Below, in pieces: positions 53,182-62,475 of a stretch of 64,000 nt of DNA (position 1 is the first letter of the stretch; every line of letters starts with the position of its first letter). Both the position numbers and the translations under genes were made by a program. Below the pieces are notes generated by a model. It worked only from the letters and a program-made list of their open reading frames with translations. It made no database searches and was not told the origin of the DNA. The DNA is from Streptomyces griseoviridis (GTDB lineage: Bacteria > Actinomycetota > Actinomycetes > Streptomycetales > Streptomycetaceae). The stretch is taken from the NCBI GenBank assembly GCA_014649155.1, contig BMSM01000008.1, positions 186,001-250,000 of the forward strand. The letters are read 5' to 3'.

Positions 53182-53913
53182 TCAGCCAGGCGGGTTCTCG
53201 GACGTGGGCGGCGTGCTGGACGTCAGCCCTGGCCACGACGTCGGGGGCGGGCCAAAGGCGCGACGACCGGCCCTCACAGTCAGCGTGGCCATGGCGGCGT
53301 TGGCACCACCACCGATCACAGCGCCGATACCGAACGGTGCCACTCGACCGAGAACGATGATCCCCTGCTTGGTCCCGTACTTCGTGATGAAGTTCTTTCC
53401 CAGGATCTTGTTGATCTGACGCAACGTCTCGGCTGGCACCTTGGCGACGACCTGACGTCCCCAGTGTTGCCCCGTACGCTCGGCGACCTTGGTAATGGTG
53501 GCGGAGCCACTCCCGCCGAGCATGATTCCCATCACGATCGTTCGGCGGCGCTCAATCTCGTCGATGGGGACTCCGTGGACCTCGGCGAGCGAGAGCGCGA
53601 AGAGGGCGCTCAGCTCAAGGGACGAGAGAGCCTCACCTGCCGAGAGCGCCAGTGCGACTCCCGTGCCGACGCCGGGGGCGGCTGCGGTTCCTCCTACTGC
53701 GGCACCGGTCCCGGTCAAGGCGCTGACGTACATCCGCTCCAGATTGCGGATCACCTGTGCCGGCGTCGCCTCCGGGGTCCGTTGGCGGGCCCGGGCTATG
53801 TTCTTGCGCACCAGTAGGCTCTGGCTGTCGATCGCCTTGTCCAGGAGGTCGAGGACTCGCTGCCCACGTCCGTCTTCTGCCGGAACAGGTCCGTCGTGGG
53901 CATCTGTTGCCAT
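53182..53913 (-). CDS. EcsC-like protein
   Basis: The 243-residue protein resembles the EcsC family. A helical N-terminus leads to a Gly/Ala-rich, partly hydrophobic core (GTGAAVGGTAAAPGVGTGVALALSAGE near residues 75-100) and ends with FGIGAVIGGGANAAMATLTVRAGRRAFGPPP. Membrane association is likely; the function is unknown. ATG 53913 has AAGGAG at a good distance. The last 20 residues after AFGPPP are unusual and may reflect a small frameshift. Confidence 0.65.
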   Translation of the reverse strand: MATDAHDGPVPAEDGRGQRVLDLLDKAIDSQSLLVRKNIARARQRTPEATPAQVIRNLERMYVSALTGTGAAVGGTAAAPGVGTGVALALSAGEALSSLELSALFALSLAEVHGVPIDEIERRRTIVMGIMLGGSGSATITKVAERTGQHWGRQVVAKVPAETLRQINKILGKNFITKYGTKQGIIVLGRVAPFGIGAVIGGGANAAMATLTVRAGRRAFGPPPTSWPGLTSSTPPTSENPPG

Positions 53914-54123
53914 GCTTTGAACTCCTTGGGTCGTTAGGCCCCAAGTCTCCCACTCAGGCAGCCGGTTCTGGGACGCTTTCCCCGACAGCACCTACCGGTT
54001 TCAAGCTTGGAGCCGTCGCGGTGGCGGTTCACCCAGACGTCTGGCTTGAACTCCTCAGTCATGGGCGAGGGTTGTGCTCAGCCGCGTGCCGCGTAGCGGG
54101 TGAACCGCGCCCTGCCGTCGCGG

Positions 54124-54594
54124 TCAGGTACGCCCGCTGTGCGTGTCCGGGCCGTGGGGCTCACGGGCGCATTCGGCCCAGACCGTCTTGCCGCCGGGCG
54201 GATACGGGTCCGTGCCCCAACGGTCGGCCAAGGCGGCGACCAGGAGGAGGCCTCGACCCGACTCGGCGTCGGGGAGAGGGCCTCCGTCTGCCGAGGCCGA
54301 CAGGAGCGGGAGTTGATCGCCACGGGCGTCGGTGACGGCGATGTGCAGGGTGCCGGTGTCGAGGGTGAGGACGAGGCGGAAGTCGCGTCGCTGGACGCGG
54401 CCGTGCAGGGCGGCGTTGCCGGCGAGTTCCGCCACGATCTGTTCGGCGCGCTCGGTGACGCCGGGTGACACTTCCGAGGCGCGGAGCTGTTCGACGGCGA
54501 GCAGACGGGCGAGGCGGGCTCCGCGACGGGTGGACGACAAGAGCAGTGAGAATGTGCGTACAGTTGCGGAGAGTTGGGGTGTATTTGCGTTCAT
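54124..54594 (-). CDS. HATPase-type ATP-binding regulator (anti-sigma-like)
   Basis: The 156-residue protein has a GHKL/HATPase fold: AEQIVAELAGNAALHGRV (N box, Asn) near residues 50-67, LHIAVTDARGDQLPLL (D box) near 86-101, and ESGRGLLLVAALADRWG (G box) near 112-128. Streptomyces has many such single-domain kinases, often next to DUF5753/DUF397 pairs as here, where they tune development or secondary metabolism. ATG 54594 is preferred over an upstream open stretch. It is divergent from the XRE gene. Confidence 0.88.
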   Translation of the reverse strand: MNANTPQLSATVRTFSLLLSSTRRGARLARLLAVEQLRASEVSPGVTERAEQIVAELAGNAALHGRVQRRDFRLVLTLDTGTLHIAVTDARGDQLPLLSASADGGPLPDAESGRGLLLVAALADRWGTDPYPPGGKTVWAECAREPHGPDTHSGRT

Positions 54595-54763
54595 GAGGCC
54601 ACGGTGACGGGCGCGCGGGGGCGTGTTCCAGGCGCCCGGCCCGTACGGTACGTCATCGTACGGGCACATTCCGTGGACGGTACGCGGCGCGGTCCGTCAC
54701 TCTGGGTGCCGTCGGGCGCAGGTACGACGGACAGTACGTGTACGGAACCGGAGGTGGCCGCGG

Positions 54764-55698
54764 ATGACGGGCGGCATCGACATCGACAGCGTAGGCAGCG
54801 ACCACGGCGGCGGCAACGGCCGTGACGGCAGTCATGACGGGGGCCCTGACGGCGACGACCTGGCCGCCTGTGAGCCGGACCGCGAGCCCGACCCCTCGGA
54901 CAGCCTGCGGACCTGGGGTGCCGTCCAGCAGGCGCTGCGCGAGCACGCGGGTTACAGCAGGGCCGAGTTCGCGGACCTGGTGCGCTTCTCCAAGCACACC
55001 GTGGAGTCGGTGGAACTGGGGCGGCGGATGCCCGACGAGTCGTACGTGGTGCGGTCGGAGGAACTCCTCGGGAACACCGGCGCGTTGCGGAAGTCGTCGA
55101 AGTACGTGACGCGGGGGCGGGGGATGTGGGGCTCGCGGCGTGGTTCCGGGAGTGGGCCCGGCTGGAGCGGGTGGCGGTGAGCCTGTGCACGTATGAGTGC
55201 AGGCTGGTGCCGGGGTTGTTGCAGTCGGAGGGGTATGCCAGGGCGGTGTTCGAGGGGACCGTTCCAGTGGCGCCGGACAGCCTGCTGGAGGACTTCATGG
55301 CCCGACGGATGGAGCGGCAGCGGATGCTGTTCGAGCGGCCGACGACACCGTTCAGTTTCATCGTCGAAGAGCACGTCTTCCGGCGCCGGTTCGGGGACCC
55401 GGAGCAGATGCGGCAGATGCTCGACCATGTGCTGGATCTGAGCGAACCGCGGAACGTGACGCTTCAGATCGTGCCGTTGGAGGCAGGGTTGCATGCTTGC
55501 CTGGATGGGCCGGTGCGGCTTCTGGAAACTCCCAGAGGGCGACGACTTGCGTACTCCGAGGGGCAGCAGAACGGCCGTCTGATCTCCGACGTGAAAGAGG
55601 TGAGCCTCCTCTGCCAGCGCTATGACACACTGCGCTCGCAGGCCCTGAACGCCAAGGACTCGCGGGGTCTGCTGGAGCGACTCCGAGGAGAGCTATGA
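54764..55698 (+). pseudogene. XRE/DUF5753 regulator disrupted by a -1 frameshift
   Basis: The N-terminal frame from ATG 54764 holds an acidic leader and an XRE helix-turn-helix (GAVQQALREHAGYSRAEFADLVRFSKHTVESVELGRRMP). The DUF5753 part (GLAAWFREWARLERVAVSLCTYECRLVPGLLQSEGYARA... to LERLRGEL) lies in the next frame. Adding one G to either G5 run (55113-55117 or 55119-55123) joins them smoothly as RGDVGLAAWF. So it is a one-base loss in a homopolymer, a true mutation or a sequencing error. The stop overlaps the DUF397 gene by ATGA. Confidence 0.8.
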
Positions 55699-55883
55699 GC
55701 ACGAGGCCGGAACTGGCGTGGTTCAAGTCCAGCTACAGCGGCAGTCAGGGTGACGACTGCGTGGAGGTCGCCGTTACCGAACAGGCCGTGTGCGTACGGG
55801 ACTCCAAGGATGTGACGCGTCCTCACTTCGCCGTCGGCCGTGAAGAGTGGTCGCGGTTCGTGGGGTTCGCGACAGAGGGGTGA
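55695..55883 (+). CDS. DUF397-domain protein (62 aa)
   Basis: The 62-residue protein is a full DUF397 member: WFKSSYSGSQGDDCVEVAV, then VCVRDSKDVTRPHFAV and a final WSRFVGF block. These small proteins are the usual partners of DUF5753 XRE regulators, and the 4-bp ATGA overlap here is typical. The 240 bp after it, to the DUF499 stop, shows no gene. Confidence 0.92.
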   Translation: MSTRPELAWFKSSYSGSQGDDCVEVAVTEQAVCVRDSKDVTRPHFAVGREEWSRFVGFATEG

Positions 55884-56123
55884 GAGACGCGGGCGCCAAC
55901 GGTCGGTGACCGGTGTGGTGGTGATGCCCTCGGTCTCGCAACGCTCAGTACTGGTGGGGGAGACCTTGGGCCTCCCTCACCAGCAATATGTAGCGTCAGC
56001 CGTGCCCAGGTTCATCGATGACGTCGAGGGCGGAAGGCCGCACACAGAACGTCAATGTCTCCCAGGCTCACCCTCACGCACTCCTCCAAGTAGAACGACG
56101 TGCGCGCGGATCGTCGGGCCACC

Positions 56124-59100
56124 TCAGTTCTCTTCGAAACCACTGTCCTCGAACTTCAGCTGGGCGGCGTTCTCTCGGACGGTACGTACCTGTTGTTCGG
56201 TGAATCCGTCGGCAGTGCTTGCGGTGATCTCGATACGGACTTCGAGCGTGACGCCGTCGGCGGCTTCGAGGTGCGCCAGGACTTCCTGCTGAATGTTGGC
56301 GAAGTCGGCAGCGGGACGGTCGGGGTTAAGGGTCTTGACACCCCAGAACCTGCGCGTGACCTTCTTCGCAGGCGGAGGCGAAGGCTGAGAGCCGGGACCC
56401 GTCGTAGGCGTGACAGTACCGGGACTGGAAGACGGGCTGCTGCTTTCACCACTATTGCCGCCATCCGCAGGGGTGACCGGTGCGTTCGGCGGGGTGGCTA
56501 CAACCCGCGCGCGCTGGGCGATGGCTCGGGCTGGTTGGACAAGGAGCGTGTCGTCGGTGACGAAGCTGGGATCGGGCTTGTCGCCGTGGATCCAAAGGTT
56601 CTGGTACTCGTCGGTCGCCTCGTCGTAGCCGTCGGCGAGGGCGAAGGCGTCCTGCTGCCAGAGGAGGACGTCGGCAGCACCGAGTACGGCCTGCTCGAGC
56701 ACCTGCCGGTTGGGCAGGCGCTTTAGGTAGGGGTACTGCGTGTACCAGGACCACAGGTCGCCGAACTTCACATGCCCCTTGCCCCATGCGTTGGCCAGTG
56801 CGCCTTCGAGAGCCATACGCACGAGCGTGGCCCCGAGCACCGGGGTGATCCAGCCCTTGGCCTTGAGCGCCGCGGTGACGCGATCGGCGAGGGAACCACC
56901 GTCCTTGGCAATACGAGTGAAGGAGATGGTTGGCTTCTGGCCGGGCAGCTCGGTCGGGATCAGCGCTGCGGTGAATGCCGCTCGGACACGGTCGTCGACG
57001 GCCGCGTCCAACTGGCGTGCGCGGGTGACGGACTGCTTGCGCTGCTGGGCGCTCAGCTCGAGTTCTTCGGCCTCGTCCGCGATGGACTTCCAGGCCCGGT
57101 ACTCCCGCACCACTCCGTCGAGCTCGGGGTAAGTGTCGCGATCGGCGGCGACCATGACCAGCATGTTGCGGCGCTGCCGCTGCCCGTTGCCTGCCTCCCG
57201 CAGGAGACGCGAGGCAAAGTCCGTGGCGGTGGAGGCGTCCTTGCCCCAGGTGAACTTCGGGTGCAGGACGACGAGCTTGAGCACCTCGGAATCGGGGATG
57301 TCCCCGGTGTCGAGAGGCGCGGCGTGCACGGCACCGAAGGAAGCCTTGGACGTCTTCGCCGTGGCCTTGAGGCGTTCGACGATCGTGGCGTGCACGTCGG
57401 CCTCGCTGTAGCCGGCCGCACGGTCGGCGGCCACGCGGGAGACCGAAGCGGCCAGGTCGTACCAGGAGCGGTCGCCGTCCTCGTAGAAGTAGGTGGCACG
57501 CTGGCCCAGCAGGGCGCGCGCGTCACCGATGTGGTTGATGACGTCACCAGGAACTGCGGTGCCCAGGCGGAGCTGCTGGATGTCCACGCCCTTGTGTGCG
57601 GAGCGCAGCGTCGGGACGGTCGCGATGAACACCGATCGGGCGACACGCCTGGTAAGGGCCCGCTGCCCGAACGACGGACGCTCGTGGTCGATCTGAACCG
57701 GGGTGGCCCCCTCCCCGTCGACGTCCTTGTCCACCACCGGCTTCCAGTTGTCATCGAGATACTTAGTGATCTCGCTGAATACCTGGGTGTCGTGGACGGG
57801 CACGGCGCCGGGGGTGATAAGCGGTGTGGTGTCATTGGCGGCCCACAGTGAGTTGATGACCACGCTCATCAGACGCAGCACGCCGCGGGTGCGCTGGAAC
57901 TTCGGCAGCGTCGACCAGTCCTCGTAGAGCCGGTCGAACAGCTCGGGATGGATCGGGTACGCCGCTCGGATGCGCTGCTCGTACGCGCTGGTGGTCGTCT
58001 CGCGAGGGAAGAACCCGGTGTTCTCCTGGTAGTACTTCACGTACTGCTTGGCCACCGCGGCGATGTCCGCCAGGGCCACAGCGTCGGGTTCTTCGAACAG
58101 GCGCCGCCGGACGATCTCGAAGGATTCGATGTTGTTGGCCGGTCGCCAGTCGTCGGCGTTCCGGCCGATGGTGTGCTGCAGGGTTTCCAGAGCGACGTGC
58201 CCGTTGGGGCCGCCCACCTCCAGTGCCGAGCCGCCGCCTCCGTTGTCCAGGGAGTCGGAGGCGGGAATGGAGACCACCAGCATGACGCCGGGGATGGACT
58301 TGGCCATCTCGGTCAGGTGCTGGGCGAAGGTGTGCTGAGTTGCGAATGTTCCGCCGGGCAGGTCCTCGCGGCCGACGAGTTGACGGGCGTAGGCCACCCA
58401 CTCGTCGATCAGGATCAGCACGCTCTTGCCGCCGGCGACGACGTCGCGTACCACGGCGTCCAGCGCGTCGCCGGGATCGGTGCCGGTCGCATCAGCCATT
58501 GCGATGCGGTCGAACGCCTCGCGATCTCCGAGCTGCCAGGCCAACTCCCCCCAGAGCGTGCGCACCTGCGTGCCGTCGTCCTTAGGGATCGGCTGGCTCG
58601 GGGAGAGCTTGGTGCCCACCAAGGTGACCCGCTTCACGTCCAGAGACTTCAGCGGATCGCCTTCGCCCGTGGGCAGGGAGGCATGGACCACGTCCTGGAC
58701 GGCCTGGGGCAGCGCGCTCGTGGTCAAGCCGCCGGAGAACAGGTGGTACAAGGCCAACATCGAGTGCGTCTTGCCGCCGCCGAACTGGGTCTGCAGATTT
58801 ATCACCGGGCTTGCCCCGGCGTCCCCGGAGAGGCGCTTGAGCGCACGAGTCAGCAGGTCGGAGAGACCACTGGTGAGATAGGTACGGGAGAAGAACTCAG
58901 CCGGGTTCAGGTACTCCGGCGCCGCAGTGTGGCCGTGGGCCACCGCGTACAGGTCGGCGGCGAACTCCGCGGCCGAGAACTGCCCGCGGATCACGTCGGC
59001 GTGCGGCCGGATGACCTCACGCCACGGCTTGATCGCCGTACCGGCCTGCATACCGGCCACCTTGACCGCCTGCGCTTCACGCGTCAGCCGGTTGCGCGTC

Positions 59101-59537
59101 TGCTTCTCGAAGACCTCACGCTGGTGTTCCATGCGCGTCTTCGCTACCGCATCGGCCTCGTCGGCGGCACCGATCACCGTCAGCAGACGCTCGATCGTGT
59201 CCAGCGCGCGGTAGGTGTCGTCCGAGGAGAACTTCTGCCCGTGGTGCGCCGCGTTCGCCGTCTCACGCAGCTCGGAGGCCAAGGCGGACTGCGGGCGCGA
59301 CAGGTCCTTCTCGAAGACCTTCCAACGCTCGGTAACCATGCGCAGCAGGAACCGCACGTCGTCGCGCGAGTACGTCTTGGCTGTGCCGAACTTCGCTTCG
59401 TCCTCTGCGGCGATCAGCTCTACCCAGTCCTTGCCGGCTGGAGCCTGCGCGGACATACGCATGTCGACCCACGGGCGCATCCCCTCGAGCAGCTGGTCGA
59501 GTCCGCGCAGTACCTTCTCGTTGTTCGTCAGCGCCAT
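56124..59537 (-). CDS. Swt1-HEPN/DUF499 ATPase of an anti-phage module
   Basis: The 1137-residue protein starts with a Swt1-like HEPN region (about 10-135, VRFLLRMVTERWKVFEKDL...ELRETANAAHHGQKFSSDDTYRALDTIERLL). A large DUF499 P-loop ATPase follows: TQFGGGKTHSML with Lys256, and LILIDEWVAYARQL with Asp378-Glu379. The C-terminus after about 1000 has a Ser/Pro linker and a small terminal domain. ATG 59537 has a strong GGAGGAG site and shares one base with the stop of the methyltransferase gene (TGATG). It is probably the ATP-driven arm or toxin part of the system. Confidence 0.88.
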   Translation of the reverse strand: MALTNNEKVLRGLDQLLEGMRPWVDMRMSAQAPAGKDWVELIAAEDEAKFGTAKTYSRDDVRFLLRMVTERWKVFEKDLSRPQSALASELRETANAAHHGQKFSSDDTYRALDTIERLLTVIGAADEADAVAKTRMEHQREVFEKQTRNRLTREAQAVKVAGMQAGTAIKPWREVIRPHADVIRGQFSAAEFAADLYAVAHGHTAAPEYLNPAEFFSRTYLTSGLSDLLTRALKRLSGDAGASPVINLQTQFGGGKTHSMLALYHLFSGGLTTSALPQAVQDVVHASLPTGEGDPLKSLDVKRVTLVGTKLSPSQPIPKDDGTQVRTLWGELAWQLGDREAFDRIAMADATGTDPGDALDAVVRDVVAGGKSVLILIDEWVAYARQLVGREDLPGGTFATQHTFAQHLTEMAKSIPGVMLVVSIPASDSLDNGGGGSALEVGGPNGHVALETLQHTIGRNADDWRPANNIESFEIVRRRLFEEPDAVALADIAAVAKQYVKYYQENTGFFPRETTTSAYEQRIRAAYPIHPELFDRLYEDWSTLPKFQRTRGVLRLMSVVINSLWAANDTTPLITPGAVPVHDTQVFSEITKYLDDNWKPVVDKDVDGEGATPVQIDHERPSFGQRALTRRVARSVFIATVPTLRSAHKGVDIQQLRLGTAVPGDVINHIGDARALLGQRATYFYEDGDRSWYDLAASVSRVAADRAAGYSEADVHATIVERLKATAKTSKASFGAVHAAPLDTGDIPDSEVLKLVVLHPKFTWGKDASTATDFASRLLREAGNGQRQRRNMLVMVAADRDTYPELDGVVREYRAWKSIADEAEELELSAQQRKQSVTRARQLDAAVDDRVRAAFTAALIPTELPGQKPTISFTRIAKDGGSLADRVTAALKAKGWITPVLGATLVRMALEGALANAWGKGHVKFGDLWSWYTQYPYLKRLPNRQVLEQAVLGAADVLLWQQDAFALADGYDEATDEYQNLWIHGDKPDPSFVTDDTLLVQPARAIAQRARVVATPPNAPVTPADGGNSGESSSPSSSPGTVTPTTGPGSQPSPPPAKKVTRRFWGVKTLNPDRPAADFANIQQEVLAHLEAADGVTLEVRIEITASTADGFTEQQVRTVRENAAQLKFEDSGFEEN

Positions 59538-62395
59538 CAGATCTCCTCCCCAAAGAGCGTCTCGGCCACAGCAGCCGGGCGGATCGTGGTCGACGTCGCG
59601 GAGACATCGGCCCACGCCCCTCCAAGCCCATTGAACAGGCCAGCGGTCGAGGCATCCTGAGACTCCATCAGTTCATACAGGCGGGTGGCCAGGCGGTTGA
59701 CCTCGTCCAGGTCCACCTTCCCCTTCACTCCGGCCATGAGCCTGGCGGCCTCCTCGCGTCCCTCGGTCGCGTACGCGCGTGCCAGATGGCAGGTGACCTC
59801 CCACAGGGACAGCCGGTCGTCGTGGGCCGGGTCCCACCGGGAGTCCAGATCCAGCGGCTTGATGAGCGCGACTTTGCCGCCGCCGGAGGTCAGGACTCCG
59901 CCGCGGGCGATCCCGTCCACAGATAGCCCCAAGGGCACCGCCAGCGACTCTGCGTCACCGTAGGGGCGTGTGTCCCAGCCGTAGGAGCGGAACCAGTCCA
60001 GGCAGAACCGGGTGTCGGCGTCCAGCTCGGCGTCATGCTCGTTCTGCAGCGCGTCGAATGTCTGGTTGATCAGCGCCAGCGCAGTCTTCACGGACATCGT
60101 GGAGCCGTCGTCTTCCAGCACGCGGGAGAAGCGGGAGAACACTGCCATCCCCGGCCCCAGAATCGTCTGCCGCAGGTCCGCTGGGGCAATGGCGCCCTCG
60201 TGAATACGGGGCAGCGCTTCCTCCAACTCGGCGTGCAGGGCCGAGAGGAATCCCATGCGATCAGTGGCCGATGCTGTCTCCTTGCGTGGCCGCAAAGCGA
60301 GCACGATGGAAGATGCGAGGGCGTTAGTACCCACCGAGATCATCCGGCCGCTGCGCTCGGAGCGGACTGGCCAGGTCGCGGTAATGGTCCAGCCGGCCCG
60401 GATCATGCCCTCCAGGAGAGTGGACCATCCGGTGCTGGCAATTCCCTCCTTTTCCAGTTCGGACTGTTTGAAAGCGTAGAATACGGTGATCGGGTATTCT
60501 GGTGATGCTGATTGCCGGGTGTGGGCAAATACCCGCTCGAATCCCTCCTCGAAGAACTTTTCTGCTTTCACCCTCCCTCCATGTCGATAGGGGTTGGCGA
60601 CCAGCTCTTCCTTCTTCGGGACGAGCATTGTGCCGAAGAGGTCCGGGTGGATGCCTCGGAGGGATCGACGAAGCCAGACGTAGAAGAAGTCAGACAAATC
60701 GGAGTAGCCGATGTTGTCGTAATAAGGAGGGTCGGTGGAGACCAGGAGGCCAGAGTAGTCCCGACTAGCCGCGTCTGCTTGGTGTGAGAACCCTGGAACT
60801 TGATCCGCAGGGACGGAGTCGATGCCGGAAGATACCCATGTGACATGGTTTCCGAAATTGCCTACCGCGTTGGAGAGGACGTTGACTTCAATAAAATCCC
60901 AGGTCATGGCGATGGCGTGGCGGGGGAACGTGTTCCTGACCTTCTCGACCCCGTTGATCCAGCTGCAGATTGAAGAAGACCAATCGGCAAGCTTCGAGAT
61001 TGCCATGGAAAGGTATGTCGCTACCGCATCAGCGTACGCCTCAGCTCCCACGCCGCCGCGGGCCAGGGATTCACCACGGGGGCGGCCGGCCGCGAGTGCA
61101 TCCTTGAGTGCCATTTCTCGCGCCTCGGCAACTAGATCGCTGAACGTCACGAGTGCGGTGAGCTGCCTATTGGTGAATAGATCGACATAGTCGGTCATTC
61201 CATAGGCTTGAACTCGGAAACCGAGCGTGGCGTCGGGGAGGCTCCCCAGAGGTACTGACTCCGGCTGCGGTAGATCTGCTGACGAGATGTGGGCGCTGGT
61301 GGGTTTCAGGTAAATCCGGCGACGATCACCTTCGGCGATGATGGCCATCAGTTGCTCGCGCACTTGTTTAGCGCGGCCTTTCTCACGGATGTACTTGAAT
61401 TCGACAGCGCTGTGGCAGGCGATGCAGGTGGCCCCCTTGCGATCTACCGTGCCCTCGATGTCCTTACCTGGGGCAAGATGCGGGTCGTGCCCTATGGCGA
61501 ACTCTACGCGCCGCCCGCCCGGTGAAGTGGTGTCGGGTACGATCTTGGGGACGACGTAAGCCTCCTTGCCTTTCTTCTTGCTAAGCCACCAAGAGCGCAC
61601 AAGAGGCATTCGGATCCCGCAGGCGGGGTTGGGGCAAATTACGGTGCGGGCCCAGAGCCAGGCGATCACTGGTGCTTGCGTGTGCTTGCCGGTGGGTTCG
61701 CCGTCTCGTCCCAGAATGGGGACCTGCGCGTCGGGGTAGTGATGTCCAATCCGCTGTTTAGCCTGGTCGAACATCCACATGCCGTATCGGCGCACGTCCT
61801 CAGCCAGACCGGTGGCGCGAGGCCAATCGTTGACCTGGGTATCGGCTGCCCCGGGGAACACAGGCGCCTGTGCGGCGAACTTCGGTGGGATTTCGATCAA
61901 CGCCCTGGTCTTGAGGGACGGGACGGGATTGAGATCACTGCCGTGTGCTTCGAGCCCGAGTCGCTGTGCTTCGACGGGGATGGTTCCTCCCCCGGAGAAC
62001 GGGTCGAGGATGGCTGGCGGTTTTCCGTCGGTGTACTTGAGAATCGCTTCCCGAGCCTCGCGGTAGACCCTTTCGTTGTTCGTGTTCTCCCACCGTGCAA
62101 TCCTGCGAATAATCCAGTGCAGTCGTTCGCGTTCGGCTTTCTGTTCTTCCTCAGTGGGAAACAGATCTGGCCGCGAGGAGGGGTCGTCGACGAGCTGAGC
62201 GAACAGTACAGCTCGGATCGAAGCGAGAGGGCGTGGTGCCCACCACAGGTGCATAGTTGCCGGGTGCCCCTTGCGGGGGACGGACTTCTCATGGGCAGAG
62301 GCGTCGTTGATGTCCTCCAGCGGAAGGGAGACCTCGATGAGCTTGCGTCGAGGGACCGAACCTGACGGCGTTCCGGGCTGCACTGCGATGTTCAC
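59537..62395 (-). CDS. DUF1156 DNA methyltransferase of an anti-phage module
   Basis: The 952-residue protein opens with the DUF1156 signature (RRKLIEVSLPLEDINDASAHEKS..., KGHPATMHLWWAPRPLASIRAVLFA). The methylase motifs follow: DPFSGGGTIPVEA with Asp131, and STDPPYYDNIGYSDLSDFFYVWLRRSL with Asp555. DPPY indicates an amino-methyltransferase, probably N6-adenine. Two CxxC-type pairs lie between them (CPNPACGIRMPL, CIACH). The start is GTG 62395, with a modest ribosome site. It stands between the helicase and the DUF499 gene and is presumably the self-marking or sensing component. Confidence 0.9.
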   Translation of the reverse strand: MNIAVQPGTPSGSVPRRKLIEVSLPLEDINDASAHEKSVPRKGHPATMHLWWAPRPLASIRAVLFAQLVDDPSSRPDLFPTEEEQKAERERLHWIIRRIARWENTNNERVYREAREAILKYTDGKPPAILDPFSGGGTIPVEAQRLGLEAHGSDLNPVPSLKTRALIEIPPKFAAQAPVFPGAADTQVNDWPRATGLAEDVRRYGMWMFDQAKQRIGHHYPDAQVPILGRDGEPTGKHTQAPVIAWLWARTVICPNPACGIRMPLVRSWWLSKKKGKEAYVVPKIVPDTTSPGGRRVEFAIGHDPHLAPGKDIEGTVDRKGATCIACHSAVEFKYIREKGRAKQVREQLMAIIAEGDRRRIYLKPTSAHISSADLPQPESVPLGSLPDATLGFRVQAYGMTDYVDLFTNRQLTALVTFSDLVAEAREMALKDALAAGRPRGESLARGGVGAEAYADAVATYLSMAISKLADWSSSICSWINGVEKVRNTFPRHAIAMTWDFIEVNVLSNAVGNFGNHVTWVSSGIDSVPADQVPGFSHQADAASRDYSGLLVSTDPPYYDNIGYSDLSDFFYVWLRRSLRGIHPDLFGTMLVPKKEELVANPYRHGGRVKAEKFFEEGFERVFAHTRQSASPEYPITVFYAFKQSELEKEGIASTGWSTLLEGMIRAGWTITATWPVRSERSGRMISVGTNALASSIVLALRPRKETASATDRMGFLSALHAELEEALPRIHEGAIAPADLRQTILGPGMAVFSRFSRVLEDDGSTMSVKTALALINQTFDALQNEHDAELDADTRFCLDWFRSYGWDTRPYGDAESLAVPLGLSVDGIARGGVLTSGGGKVALIKPLDLDSRWDPAHDDRLSLWEVTCHLARAYATEGREEAARLMAGVKGKVDLDEVNRLATRLYELMESQDASTAGLFNGLGGAWADVSATSTTIRPAAVAETLFGEEI

Positions 62396-62475
62396 CTGCT
62401 CAATCTAGATTCCGAGGCGCTCGAACCGTGCCTCGGGTGGCGTTCGAGCGGATGAAAGCTTGTGGATCTTGTGTG

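Noticed and set aside
52928..53236. 102-codon minus-strand frame between the EcsC-like and Cys-rich genes
   Set aside because: Part of it (TLGALKYVEHPASAIAVDYGASSAYVV) looks protein-like and may be the shifted tail of the EcsC-like gene. It has no clear start, overlaps that gene and matches no family I know.
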